The notes: generated from the letters alone by a model not told the origin. A stretch of 18,866 bases of DNA from an uncultured Collinsella sp. (GCA_934650095.1 CAKUFT010000029.1:1-18866), one strand, 5' to 3'. Positions 1-8,050 are shown, counted from the first letter of the stretch. Numbers and translations: made by a program.

Positions 1-31
1 CGATCTGCTTGAGGGTGACTTTGTTGGCCAT
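1..31 (-). CDS. Start of a minus-strand gene, probably LacI-family regulator (partial)
   Basis: Only the first ten codons are inside the window; the gene continues past the left edge. On the minus strand an ATG at 31-29 begins MANKVTLKQI, preceded five bases upstream by the strong ribosome binding site GGAAGGAG. The residues VTLKQI match the usual N-terminus of LacI-family DNA-binding domains (VTLKDIA followed by the helix-turn-helix), which are typically sugar-responsive repressors. A TATACT hexamer on the minus strand at 72-67 could be its -10 box, but I find no good -35. The start codon is well supported; the family rests on very few residues. It is divergent from murB. Confidence 0.5.
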   Translation of the reverse strand, partial: MANKVTLKQI

Positions 32-214
32 CTCGCTCCTTCCGGGTTTACGCGCAATCTCTTGAAAGTATAGCGACTACCCCTCTACCTCGGTGATAAA
101 CACTTTACCAATCCGGTGGACGGCTGTTTTATCGCCGCCAGCGCACCAAATCCGTCCGGGTGGGGTATATTGCAATCGATTGATGACAACGACCACCAAA
201 AGGCGGATATTCGT

Positions 215-1177
215 ATGCACGAGAACGACTTTTTTAACGAGGACCTGCTGTGCGCGCTCGCTGGCGTTGCCGGCGAGGACAACGTGCTGATGAGCGAGCC
301 CATGCGCGAGCACACCACGTTTAAGATCGGCGGCCCGGCCGACGTCTTTGTCACGCCCGATACCGAGCAGGGCCTCGTCGCCACGCTCGATACCTGCTAT
401 CGCTGCGACCTGCCACTCACCATCGTGGGCAACGGCTCCGACTTGCTCGTCGGCGACAAGGGCATCCGCGGCGTCGTCGTAGCGCTGGGCGAGGGCCTCT
501 CCGACATTACGGTCAACGGCACGCACGTCACGGCGGCAGCCGGCGCCTTGCTTTCCGATGTCGCCGCGGCGGCAGCCGAGGCCGGTCTCACCGGCATGGA
601 GCCCATCTCGGGCATTCCCGGATCGGTCGGCGGCGCCTGCTACATGAACGCCGGAGCTTACGGTGCCTGCATGGCCGATGTACTGGAGTCCGTGCGCGTC
701 TACAAACCTGCTCGCCAGCTCGACGACGGCACCCGTGGCAGCGGCAATATCATTGAGTTCGATGTCGATGAGCTCAACCTGGGCTATCGCAAGAGCCGCA
801 TTGCCGACGACGGCTTCATCGTGCTCTCGGCCACTTTCAATCTCGCCCCGGGCAACGCCGCGATGATCAAGGCCGACATGGATGACTACCGCCAGCGCCG
901 CGAGGACAAGCAGCCGCTCGACATGCCGAGCGCCGGCTCCACCTTCAAGCGCCCCGAGGGCTACTTTGCCGGCAAGCTCATCATGGACGCCGGCCTGCGA
1001 GGACACGCCATCGGCGGCGCGCAGGTGAGCGAAAAGCACTGCGGCTTCATCGTCAACGCCGACCACGCCACCGCCGCCGATGTCGACGAACTCATCCGCC
1101 ACATCCAAACAACCGTCAAAGACCAATTCGACGTAGACCTAGAACCCGAAGTCCACCGAGTAGGCGAATTCCTATAA
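215..1177 (+). CDS. murB: UDP-N-acetylenolpyruvoylglucosamine reductase MurB
   Basis: Cytoplasmic FAD/NADPH enzyme that reduces UDP-GlcNAc-enolpyruvate to UDP-MurNAc, the second committed step of peptidoglycan precursor synthesis. The 320-residue product shows the FAD-binding stretch GNGSDLLVGDKGIRG, the GIPGSVGGACYMNAGAYG signature and YRKSRI, whose Arg is expected in the active site. The C-terminal domain has AGSTFKRP with the proton-donating Ser at about residue 242, and LEPEVHRVG with the catalytic Glu at about 312. The GSTFKRP form and compact length fit the type II (Gram-positive) MurB group. I chose ATG 215 because AAGGCGG lies eight bases upstream and the product then begins close to the conserved region; the frame is open back to 116, but that adds residues with no MurB likeness. 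A TATATT at 166-171 may be the -10 box. It is followed by its own terminator and is apparently monocistronic. Confidence 0.95.
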   Translation: MHENDFFNEDLLCALAGVAGEDNVLMSEPMREHTTFKIGGPADVFVTPDTEQGLVATLDTCYRCDLPLTIVGNGSDLLVGDKGIRGVVVALGEGLSDITVNGTHVTAAAGALLSDVAAAAAEAGLTGMEPISGIPGSVGGACYMNAGAYGACMADVLESVRVYKPARQLDDGTRGSGNIIEFDVDELNLGYRKSRIADDGFIVLSATFNLAPGNAAMIKADMDDYRQRREDKQPLDMPSAGSTFKRPEGYFAGKLIMDAGLRGHAIGGAQVSEKHCGFIVNADHATAADVDELIRHIQTTVKDQFDVDLEPEVHRVGEFL

Positions 1178-1180
1178 AAA

Positions 1181-1210
1181 GAAGGCCCCAAAGGGGCCTT
1201 CACTTTCTTT
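1181..1210 (+). terminator. Intrinsic terminator after murB
   Basis: Nine-base-pair stem GAAGGCCCC/GGGGCCTTC (1181-1189 with 1193-1201) and a three-base AAA loop, followed by the T-rich tail ACTTTCTTT. It begins three bases after the murB stop codon. The A-run before the stem could let it work weakly on the other strand as well. Confidence 0.85.
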
Positions 1211-1254
1211 AATTCAGATAACCCAGTCCGGCGTGTCGCGCCTTGAACCCGGAA

Positions 1255-1385
1255 GGTCCGGGACTGCGGGCGAGGCATAAGGTTGGTCGCGAGTTCCGCA
1301 CGCAAAGAAGGCCACTTAATGTGGCCTTCGTCTTGCGCAGGACTGTAGAGCAGGCAACCTTATGCCTCGCCCGCAGTCCCGGACC
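1255..1385. repeat. Perfect 31-bp inverted repeat enclosing a terminator hairpin
   Basis: Bases 1255-1285 and 1355-1385 are exact reverse complements over 31 bp, beginning GGTCCGGGACTGCGGGCG on the plus strand. They flank a 69-bp centre that carries a second, nested hairpin (1307-1329). Outside the arms, TTGAA (1243-1247) and TTCAA (1394-1398) extend the pairing imperfectly. No target-site duplication and no open reading frame belong to it. It lies between the convergent genes murB and the CHAP hydrolase. It could be a MITE-like remnant, a REP-like element or a large RNA hairpin; the sequence alone does not decide. Confidence 0.85.
1301..1329 (-). terminator. Intrinsic terminator of the CHAP hydrolase gene
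   Basis: Read on the minus strand, GAAGGCCAC and GTGGCCTTC form a nine-base-pair stem around a five-base loop (plus-strand 1307-1315 and 1321-1329), followed by TTTGCG. It lies about 75 bases after the stop of the minus-strand hydrolase gene and inside the large 31-bp inverted repeat. CGCAA (1301-1305) and TTGCG (1333-1337) can extend the stem past a small internal loop. Confidence 0.7.
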
Positions 1386-1404
1386 AACCGACTTTCAAAC
1401 ACAG

Positions 1405-2595
1405 CTACGACAGCGCAATACCGCCGAGCCAGCCCCAACGCACGCCAGAGCCAGTACCATAGAAGCTAATAAACGAATCAAGCGACTTCGACGTAATGGC
1501 ACCCTCGTTGCTCATAACGATGCCGCCGCCAACGTAGATACCCACATGACCGTAGATAAGGCCCGGAGCACCCGTGCCGCTGTGCGAGGAATCGGCCACG
1601 ATCATGCCCACCTGCAGCGCCGAGCGGTCGGAGCTATAGCACCAGGCGTTGAACATGTCACACGCGTTGCCGCCAAAATAGCCCACGCCGGCATTGCGGA
1701 AGACGTTGGTAACCCAGGCAGCACACCAGCCCTGGCCGGGAGAAGGCGTCGAGTAGCACGCATTGACGACGGCCTGCTGCTTGCCCGAACCGCCCGTCTG
1801 CTGCGGGATGCCGCTGGCATACGAGCCGCCACCCGAAGAAGAGCCCGTGTTCGCAGAGGCCGCGGCTGCCGCAGCCGCCTTCCTAGCGGCCTCCTCGGCC
1901 TGGGCGGCAGCGAGGATCTCGGAATCGCGCTGAGCCATGAGTTCCTTGACGTCGTCGGAAAGACCGTTCAGCACGGTCTGGACTTCTTGCTGCTTGGCCT
2001 GCATATCCTGCATCTGAGCCGTCTGCTGGTCCTTGAGTTTCTCCAGGTCGGCCTTTTGTGATTCGAGCTCGGTCTTCTGTGCGTCGAGCTCGGCCTGAAT
2101 CGTCTGGATATCCTCGATGGCATCGCGGTCGCTCTTGTTGATCTTCTCAACGTAATGCGCGTTGGCGACGAGTTCCTCAAACGAGCCAGAGGCCAGCAGC
2201 AGCGACAGGATGTTCGTGCCGCCGGACTTGTAACTGGCGGCCACGCGATCGGAAAGGTCGTTGCGCTTCTTCTTGAGCTCGGCCTTCTTTTCATCGATCT
2301 GGGCCTGCGTGTCGTCAATCTTGCCCTGGACATTCTCGATGTCGTTGAGGGTCTGGGCATTCTTGTTGGCCAGCGCCGCATACTCATTTGCGATGCTGTC
2401 GAGCTGGGCCTGAACCTCGTCGAGCTGGGCCTGGGCGGCATTCAATTTATCGGTGGTTTCTTTGGAAGCCTCCGCCGCATGGGCGCGAGTGGGCAGGCCA
2501 AAAAGAACTGCCGCAGAAGCGGCGCCGAACAGGGCCTTGAGAGCAGTGCGGCGCGAGAGCTCCTGGGAAAGGATGGAATCGCTGTTTGGTGACAT
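1405..2595 (-). CDS. Tat-exported PcsB-like coiled-coil protein with C-terminal CHAP/NlpC-type hydrolase domain
   Basis: Probable secreted peptidoglycan hydrolase acting in cell separation. Residues 14-41 form an export signal with twin-arginine motif SRRTALK, a hydrophobic stretch and an AHA-A cleavage site. Residues about 42-240 are heptad-rich coiled coil, as in PcsB- and RipC-type hydrolases that are typically activated through FtsEX. An Ala/Gly/Ser-rich linker follows (about 233-270). The C-terminal 125 residues hold GQGWCAAWV (nucleophile Cys291) and YGHVGIYV (His350), then SNEG (363-364), which fits a CHAP or NlpC/P60 papain-like fold; I prefer CHAP. The start at 2595 has CGGAG five bases upstream. 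The family assignment is firm; substrate bond (amidase or endopeptidase) and FtsEX dependence are inferred. No partner gene is adjacent. Confidence 0.85.
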   Translation of the reverse strand: MSPNSDSILSQELSRRTALKALFGAASAAVLFGLPTRAHAAEASKETTDKLNAAQAQLDEVQAQLDSIANEYAALANKNAQTLNDIENVQGKIDDTQAQIDEKKAELKKKRNDLSDRVAASYKSGGTNILSLLLASGSFEELVANAHYVEKINKSDRDAIEDIQTIQAELDAQKTELESQKADLEKLKDQQTAQMQDMQAKQQEVQTVLNGLSDDVKELMAQRDSEILAAAQAEEAARKAAAAAAASANTGSSSGGGSYASGIPQQTGGSGKQQAVVNACYSTPSPGQGWCAAWVTNVFRNAGVGYFGGNACDMFNAWCYSSDRSALQVGMIVADSSHSGTGAPGLIYGHVGIYVGGGIVMSNEGAITSKSLDSFISFYGTGSGVRWGWLGGIALS

Positions 2596-2639
2596 ATGTA
2601 CTCCGTTACATGCTTATTTATATGTCGCTCAACTCATAC

Positions 2640-2667
2640 ATATTAGCGTACATATGGCGCGTCCCAA
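2640..2667 (-). promoter_or_regulatory. Possible promoter of the CHAP hydrolase gene
   Basis: On the minus strand TTGGGA (2667-2662) and TAATAT (2645-2640) are separated by 16 bases, each matching the sigma-70 consensus at four of six positions. This would give a leader of about 37 bases before the ATG at 2595. A 9-bp inverted repeat, CATATGTAC (2593-2601) and GTACATATG (2648-2656), spans from the start codon into this promoter and may be a regulatory site. Confidence 0.35.
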
Positions 2668-2713
2668 CGATTTCCACGAACGGCAGGAAACTACAAGGTC
2701 GGCGGCTCGTAAG

Positions 2714-2740
2714 CAATTGTTAAATTTGAGGTAACAATTG
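2714..2740. repeat. 9-bp inverted repeat upstream of galE, possible operator
   Basis: CAATTGTTA (2714-2722) and TAACAATTG (2732-2740) are exact reverse complements separated by nine bases. They sit in an AT-rich stretch of the divergent region between the hydrolase gene and galE, about 120 bases before galE. A second imperfect palindrome, ATTATG (2752-2757) with CATAAT (2768-2773) and central ACGT, lies just downstream. No T-run follows, so a protein-binding site is more likely than a terminator. The regulator is unknown. Confidence 0.5.
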
Positions 2741-2819
2741 AGCAAGCTTTTATTATGAGTACGTTAACATAATCCTCTGCTTTTCCTACAGTGCACCATT
2801 TGGGTGTCCCCGCCTGCGC

Positions 2820-2825
2820 TATACT
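2820..2825 (+). promoter_or_regulatory. Likely -10 box of galE
   Basis: TATACT lies 37 bases before the galE start, which would give a leader of about 30 bases containing the TAGGAGA ribosome binding site. At 17-base spacing the -35 position reads CATTTG, a poor match, so activation or an alternative promoter near the upstream inverted repeats is possible. Confidence 0.4.
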
Positions 2826-2862
2826 CCCCTCTAGAAGTGTTCCTGATTCGATAGGAGACTAC

Positions 2863-3924
2863 ATGTCCAAAGCACTCGACCCCAAAGACACCTGCGTCCT
2901 CGTTACCGGTGGCGCCGGCTTTATCGGCTCGCACACCGTCGTTCAGCTGCTCGAGGGCGGCTACCAGGTCGTCATCGTCGATGACCTCTCCAACTCCAGC
3001 GCCGTCGCCGTCGACCGCGTCAAGACCATCGTGGGCGACGAGGCCGCCAAAAACCTCACCTTCTACGAGGCCAATGTGCTCGACCGCGAGGCCATGAACA
3101 AGATCTTCGATGCTCACCAGATCGACCGCGTCATCCACTTTGCCGGCTTTAAGGCCGTCGGTGAGTCGGTGAGCAAGCCCGTCGAGTATTATCACAACAA
3201 CATCGAGAATACTCTGGTGCTCGTCGACGTCATGCGCAACCATGGCTGCAAGTCCATCATCTTCTCGAGCTCCTCGACCGTCTACGGCGACCCGGACAAC
3301 CCGCCCGTCACCGAGGAGGATCCCAAGAAGCCCGCGACCAACCCGTACGGTTGGACCAAGTGGATGATCGAGCAGATCCTTATGGATGTCCACACCGCCG
3401 ACCCCGAGTGGGATGTCGTGCTGCTCCGCTACTTCAACCCCATCGGTGCCCATCCGTCGGGCCTGATCGGCGAGGATCCCAAGGGTATCCCCAACAACCT
3501 GGTGCCCTACGTCGCCCAGGTCGCCGTGGGCAAGCTCGAGGCCGTTCAGGTCTTTGGCAACGACTACCCCACCCCCGACGGCACCGGCGTGCGCGATTAC
3601 ATCCACGTCTGCGACCTGGCCTCTGGTCACGTGGCGGCCCTCAACTGGATGAACGGCAAGACCGGCGTCGAGATCTTTAACCTGGGCACCGGCACCGGCA
3701 CCTCGGTGCTCGAGGTCGTCGCCGCCTTCTCCAAGGCTTGCGGCAAGGAACTGCCCTATGTGATTCGCGAACGCCGTGCCGGCGACATCGCCGCCAACTG
3801 GTGCGATGCCTCCAAGGCCGAGCGCATGATGGGCTGGAAGGCTCAGTACGACATCGCGGATATGTGCCGCGACAGCTGGAACTGGCAGAGCCACAACCCC
3901 AACGGCTTCGCCGACGCCGAGTAG
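2863..3924 (+). CDS. galE: UDP-glucose 4-epimerase GalE
   Basis: Cytoplasmic NAD-dependent extended SDR enzyme that interconverts UDP-glucose and UDP-galactose, serving the Leloir pathway and the supply of UDP-galactose for surface glycans. The 353-residue product has the Rossmann glycine motif TGGAGFIGSH at residues 15-24, the serine cluster SSSSTVYGDP around 135-144 and the catalytic pair Tyr162-x3-Lys166 in NPYGWTK. The length is standard for GalE. ATG 2863 is preferred over an in-frame ATG at 2791 because TAGGAGA lies four bases upstream and the likely -10 box falls after 2791. A strong terminator follows, so it is probably transcribed apart from malQ. No galK or galT is in the window. 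Confidence 0.96.
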   Translation: MSKALDPKDTCVLVTGGAGFIGSHTVVQLLEGGYQVVIVDDLSNSSAVAVDRVKTIVGDEAAKNLTFYEANVLDREAMNKIFDAHQIDRVIHFAGFKAVGESVSKPVEYYHNNIENTLVLVDVMRNHGCKSIIFSSSSTVYGDPDNPPVTEEDPKKPATNPYGWTKWMIEQILMDVHTADPEWDVVLLRYFNPIGAHPSGLIGEDPKGIPNNLVPYVAQVAVGKLEAVQVFGNDYPTPDGTGVRDYIHVCDLASGHVAALNWMNGKTGVEIFNLGTGTGTSVLEVVAAFSKACGKELPYVIRERRAGDIAANWCDASKAERMMGWKAQYDIADMCRDSWNWQSHNPNGFADAE

Positions 3925-3948
3925 CCACTCCTCCGCAATCGTTTTTGG

Positions 3949-3983
3949 GCCCCGGTCTCCAATGTGAGACCGGGGCTTTTTTT
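3949..3983 (+). terminator. Intrinsic terminator after galE
   Basis: Perfect 11-bp stem GCCCCGGTCTC/GAGACCGGGGC (3949-3959 with 3966-3976) with a six-base loop, followed directly by seven Ts. Confidence 0.95.
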
Positions 3984-4032
3984 CATGGCATGCAACCATT
4001 CACCGAAATACTTCCAACTTTTTTATCTTGCC

Positions 4033-4062
4033 TGTACATGTTTAAACAACATGTTTTACAAT
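4033..4062 (+). promoter_or_regulatory. malQ promoter with embedded palindromic operator
   Basis: TGTACA (4033-4038) and TACAAT (4057-4062) are separated by 18 bases and make the best promoter upstream of malQ, with a leader of about 80 bases. The spacer contains the perfect 10-bp palindrome TGTTTAAACA (4039-4048), also readable as ACATGTT (4036-4042) with AACATGT (4048-4054). ATGTTTAAACAA (4038-4049) resembles the 12-bp palindromes next to the TreR-like regulator and the ABC operon, so it is a candidate operator for that regulator. A protein bound here would block RNA polymerase. Confidence 0.55.
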
Positions 4063-4147
4063 AGGCGTATCGAATCAGAACACCGGGGGCGGACTGTTCT
4101 TCCATTGGCAGGACGGCCCCACGACAAAAAGGTTGGTGAGCGCATTC

Positions 4148-5653
4148 ATGGAGCGTGCAAGCGGTGTCCTCATGCCCGTCTCATCTCTGCCCGGCCCTTA
4201 TGGAATCGGCGGCTTTGGTTGGAATGCCTACGACTTCGTCGATTTTCTCGCCTCGTGTAAACAACACTACTGGCAGATTCTGCCCCTTACGACGACCAGC
4301 TATGGCGACTCGCCCTACCAGTCGTTCTCGGCCCGTGCGGGAAATCCCAACTTCATCGACTTTGCCGAGCTTATCGAGGCAGGGTATCTGGAGCAGTGTG
4401 ACATCGATGGCGTGTACCTGGGCTCCGATCCCAGCAACGTCGACTACGGCGCCATCTTTGGCGGCCGCCGTCAGATCCTCGACCGCGCAGCCCAGCGATT
4501 TGCCGCCGACAAGCCGACCGACTTCGACGACTTTGTCCGGGCTAACAAGGACTGGCTCATTCCCTACTGCGAGTTCATGACCGTCAAGGAGGAGTGCGGC
4601 CTTAAGGCATTTTGGGAGTGGCCCGCGGAGCTGCGCGCCCGCGGTGAGGCTTCTGCCAAGGTCTGCGCCGCCCATCCCGCGCGCATGCTCTACCACCAGA
4701 TGACGCAGTATTTCTTTGACCGCCAGTGGAGCCGCCTCAAGGCCTATGCCAACGAGCGCGACATCCTGATCATCGGCGACCTGCCCATCTACGTCTCGCG
4801 CGACTCCGTCGAGATGTGGGCCACGCCCGAGCTCTTTAAGATCGACGCCACCGGCAACCCCGTCAGCGTCGCCGGCACGCCGCCCGACCAGTTCTCGGCT
4901 ACCGGCCAGTACTGGGGCAACCCCATCTACGACTGGGACGCCATGGAGGCCGACGGCTTCTCCTGGTGGGAGGGCCGCATTCGCGCCGCTCTCGACATGT
5001 ACGACGTCATCCGCCTGGATCACTTCCGCGGCTTCGAGGCCTATTGGGAGGTGCCGTTCTCCTCGCCCGATTCGTCCTACGGTTCGTGGACGCAGGGTCC
5101 CGGCCTCAAGCTCTTCAAGACGCTCGAGGAAAAGCTCGGCACGCTGCCCATCATCGCCGAGGACCTGGGCTTCCTCACCCCCGGCGTCATCGACATGCGC
5201 GACAACTCGGGCTTCCCCGGCATGAAGATCCTGCAGTTTGCCTTTGAGGGCACCAACTCGTACTACCTGCCGCACAACTACATTGCCAACACCGTCGCCT
5301 ACGTGGGCACCCACGACAACGAGACGGCACGCGGCTGGTTTGAAGGAACGGCTACCCCGCGTCAGCGCGAGCAGACAGCCCTGTACACCCATCAGCAGGC
5401 CGGCGAACCCATGGCAGATGCACTCAATCGCACCATCGCCGCCAGCGTGAGCGACACGTGCATCTACACCATGCAGGACCTGCTTAACCTGGGCAATGAG
5501 GCGCGCATCAACACCCCTGCCACCCTGGGCGGCAACTGGACGTGGCGCATGCTCGATGGCGCCATCACCCGCGAGCTCGAGCACAAGCTCACCGACTGGA
5601 CCGAGACCTACTTCCGCATCCCGTCCGAAGCCGAAATCGAGCTTCCTCAATAG
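4148..5653 (+). CDS. malQ: 4-alpha-glucanotransferase MalQ (amylomaltase)
   Basis: Cytoplasmic GH77 enzyme that transfers alpha-1,4-glucan segments between maltodextrins, releasing glucose and lengthening chains so that the phosphorylase can act on them. The 501-residue product starts with the family's SGVLMPVSSLPGPYGIG. It holds GDLPIYVSRDSVEMWA, RLDHFRGFEAYWEVP with the nucleophile Asp, IIAEDLGFLTP with the acid/base Glu, and VGTHDNET with the third catalytic Asp, all in the usual order. I chose ATG 4148 because GGTGAG lies seven bases before it; the frame is open to a TTG at 4133 that has no properly spaced ribosome binding site. It lies 130 bases before glgP on the same strand, with a hairpin between them, as expected for a maltodextrin pair. 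Confidence 0.96.
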   Translation: MERASGVLMPVSSLPGPYGIGGFGWNAYDFVDFLASCKQHYWQILPLTTTSYGDSPYQSFSARAGNPNFIDFAELIEAGYLEQCDIDGVYLGSDPSNVDYGAIFGGRRQILDRAAQRFAADKPTDFDDFVRANKDWLIPYCEFMTVKEECGLKAFWEWPAELRARGEASAKVCAAHPARMLYHQMTQYFFDRQWSRLKAYANERDILIIGDLPIYVSRDSVEMWATPELFKIDATGNPVSVAGTPPDQFSATGQYWGNPIYDWDAMEADGFSWWEGRIRAALDMYDVIRLDHFRGFEAYWEVPFSSPDSSYGSWTQGPGLKLFKTLEEKLGTLPIIAEDLGFLTPGVIDMRDNSGFPGMKILQFAFEGTNSYYLPHNYIANTVAYVGTHDNETARGWFEGTATPRQREQTALYTHQQAGEPMADALNRTIAASVSDTCIYTMQDLLNLGNEARINTPATLGGNWTWRMLDGAITRELEHKLTDWTETYFRIPSEAEIELPQ

Positions 5654-5701
5654 GAGCTACCGCGCCCGACCCCTCCCCACCGTGCGGACGCGCTTGCTTT
5701 A

Positions 5702-5743
5702 CCCGCGCGAGGCCACCCCAATCCCCTCGCGCGGGATTCTTTT
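5702..5743 (+). terminator. Terminator or attenuator between malQ and glgP
   Basis: Perfect 11-bp GC-rich stem CCCGCGCGAGG/CCTCGCGCGGG (5702-5712 with 5725-5735) with a 12-base loop, followed by ATTCTTTT. It may end the malQ transcript fully or only partly. glgP begins 40 bases later and I see no convincing promoter in between, which favours partial read-through. Confidence 0.75.
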
Positions 5744-5782
5744 GAATTTCTGACATGTAGTCAACTCACCACAGGAGGAAAC

Positions 5783-8050
5783 ATGCCCCGCATCAATCTC
5801 GCGGATCTTGCCGAGCAGTCCTTTGGAACTTCGCTCGAGCAACTCGATGACCGCCGCATTTACAAGCTGCTCGTTAAGCTCGTGCAGGAGCGCTCTGCTG
5901 CCTGTCCGCTCAACAATGGCAAGAAAAAGCTCTATTACATCTCCGCTGAGTTTTTGATCGGCAAGCTGCTCATCAACAACATGATCGACCTCGGCATCTA
6001 CGACGAGGTTAAGGACCGGCTCACCGCCGCAGGCCACGACCTCAACAAGATCGAGGAGTTTGAGGTCGAGCCGTCGCTCGGCAACGGCGGCCTGGGCCGC
6101 CTGGCCGCGTGCTTCTTGGATTCCATCGCCACGCTGGGCTTGACCGGCGATGGCGTGGGCCTCAACTATCACTACGGTCTGTTCCGTCAGCGCTTTGTCG
6201 ACAACCAGCAGAAGGCCGTCCCCGACGAGTGGCTCGGTGAGCAGGACATCCTAGTCGACGACGACCGCTCCTACACCGTCGAGTTCGGCGATTTTGCCGT
6301 TACCTCCAAGCTCGTCAACATCGACGTGCCCGGTTACGGCCAGCCCACCAAGAACCGCCTGCGCCTGTTCGACCTGGCGAGCGTCGACGACGGCCTGGTC
6401 CCCGGCAGCTCCATCGACTTCGACAAGACCGAGATCGCCAAGAACCTCACCTTGTTCCTCTACCCCGACGATTCCGACGAGCAGGGCCGCCTGCTTCGCA
6501 TCTACCAGGAATACTTTATGGTGAGCAACGCCGCCCAGCTCCTGATCGACGAGGCCATCGAGCGCGGCAGCAACCTGCACGATCTGGCCGACTACGCCGT
6601 GGTCCAAATTAACGACACGCACCCCACCATGGTCATCCCCGAGCTCATTCGCTTGCTCACCACCGAGCATGGCATCGAGTTTGACGAGGCCGTGACCATC
6701 GTACGCTCCATGGTCGCCTACACTAACCACACGATTCTTGCCGAGGCGCTCGAGAAGTGGCCGCTCGTCAGCCTGCAGAAGGTCTCCCCTGCCATCGCCG
6801 ACATTATCGTCAAGCTCGACGAGGTCGCCAAGACCGAGCACGATGACCCGCGCGTCGCCATCATCGATGAGCACGACACCGTCCACATGGCCCACATGGA
6901 CATCCACTTTGGTTTCTCCATCAACGGCGTCGCCGCGCTGCACACCAAGATCCTTGAGGACACCGAGCTTCATCCGTTCTACGAGATCTATCCCGAGAAG
7001 TTCTCCAACAAGACCAACGGCATCACCTTCCGCCGCTGGATCCATGGTGCCAACCCCGCGCTCGCCAGCCTGCTCGACGATGTGATCGGCACCGACTGGC
7101 GCAGCACCGGCGATCTGAGCAAACTCGCCAAGTTCGCCGACGACAAGGATGTTCTTGAGCGCCTGGCCGCCACCAAGACCGAGGCCAAGGCCATCATGCG
7201 CCAGTTCATGGCGCTCGAGCAGGGCGTGACGATCCCCTCCAACGCCATCATCGATGTTCAGGTCAAGCGTATCCACGAGTACAAGCGCCAGCAGATGCTC
7301 GCGCTCTACATCATCTGGAAGTATCTCGACATCAAGAACGGCAATAAGCCTAAGCACCCCGTCACCATCATCTTTGGCGGCAAGGCGGCCCCTGCCTACA
7401 CTATCGCGCAGGACATCATCCATCTGATCCTGACGCTGTCGCAGTGGATTGCAAACGACCCCGACGTGGCTCCCTACCTGCAGGTTGTCATGATCGAGAA
7501 CTACAACGTCACCGCTGCCGAGCGCGTGATTCCCGCCGCTGACATCTCCGAGCAGATCAGCCTGGCCTCCAAGGAGGCGAGCGGCACCTCCAACATGAAG
7601 TTCATGCTCAACGGCGCCCTGACCTTGTGCACACTCGACGGCGCCAACGTGGAAATCGCCGAGCTCGTGGGCGGCGAGAACATCTACACCTTTGGCGCCT
7701 CGTCCAAGCAGGTCGAGCAGCTCTACGCTGACGGCACCTACGATGCCGGCGCTCTCTACCGCAAGCCCGGCATCAAACTGCTGGTGGACTTTATCACCAA
7801 TCCCGCCTTTATGGCGACCGGCAACGCCGAGCGCCTGCAGCGCCTGCACGACGACATCAAGGGCAAAGACTGGTTTATGGCTCTGCTCGACATCGAGGAG
7901 TACATCCAGACCAAGGAGCGCGTGCTGGCCGACTACGAGGACCAGGACGCCTGGATGCGCAAGGCGCTCATCAATATCGCCAACGCCGGCACCTTCTCGT
8001 CCGACCGCACCATCTCCCAGTACAACGACGAGATCTGGCACCTGAGCTAG
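5783..8050 (+). CDS. glgP: Glycogen/maltodextrin phosphorylase
   Basis: PLP-dependent GT35 enzyme that phosphorolyses alpha-1,4-glucans to glucose-1-phosphate in the cytoplasm. The 755-residue product contains ISAEFLIGKLL, EPSLGNGGLGRLAACFLDS, NYHYGLFRQ, INDTHPTM, KRIHEYKRQ and EASGTSNMKFMLNGAL, whose Lys606 should carry PLP. It is somewhat shorter than the E. coli enzymes (about 800 residues) because of a compact N-terminal half, as in many clostridial and actinobacterial phosphorylases. The start has the near-perfect site AGGAGG five bases upstream. Whether the main substrate is stored glycogen or imported maltodextrin cannot be told from sequence; the malQ neighbour favours maltodextrin, so malP would be an equally fair name. 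Confidence 0.95.
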   Translation: MPRINLADLAEQSFGTSLEQLDDRRIYKLLVKLVQERSAACPLNNGKKKLYYISAEFLIGKLLINNMIDLGIYDEVKDRLTAAGHDLNKIEEFEVEPSLGNGGLGRLAACFLDSIATLGLTGDGVGLNYHYGLFRQRFVDNQQKAVPDEWLGEQDILVDDDRSYTVEFGDFAVTSKLVNIDVPGYGQPTKNRLRLFDLASVDDGLVPGSSIDFDKTEIAKNLTLFLYPDDSDEQGRLLRIYQEYFMVSNAAQLLIDEAIERGSNLHDLADYAVVQINDTHPTMVIPELIRLLTTEHGIEFDEAVTIVRSMVAYTNHTILAEALEKWPLVSLQKVSPAIADIIVKLDEVAKTEHDDPRVAIIDEHDTVHMAHMDIHFGFSINGVAALHTKILEDTELHPFYEIYPEKFSNKTNGITFRRWIHGANPALASLLDDVIGTDWRSTGDLSKLAKFADDKDVLERLAATKTEAKAIMRQFMALEQGVTIPSNAIIDVQVKRIHEYKRQQMLALYIIWKYLDIKNGNKPKHPVTIIFGGKAAPAYTIAQDIIHLILTLSQWIANDPDVAPYLQVVMIENYNVTAAERVIPAADISEQISLASKEASGTSNMKFMLNGALTLCTLDGANVEIAELVGGENIYTFGASSKQVEQLYADGTYDAGALYRKPGIKLLVDFITNPAFMATGNAERLQRLHDDIKGKDWFMALLDIEEYIQTKERVLADYEDQDAWMRKALINIANAGTFSSDRTISQYNDEIWHLS

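Noticed and set aside
77..1126. 349-residue minus-strand open frame opposite murB
   Set aside because: Antisense shadow rich in Ala, Val, Asp and Gly; murB on the plus strand explains the region.
1255..1385. Insertion sequence with terminal inverted repeats
   Set aside because: The 69-bp centre has no room for a transposase and the flanks show no target duplication; kept only as an inverted repeat of unknown origin.
2791..2862. N-terminal extension of GalE from the ATG at 2791
   Set aside because: The extra 24 residues precede the Rossmann start of the family, the likely -10 box lies inside them, and the TAGGAGA site fits the ATG at 2863.
4181..5650. 489-residue open frame on the minus strand opposite malQ
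   Set aside because: Shadow frame; malQ with all its catalytic motifs occupies the other strand, and the antisense product has no recognisable domain.
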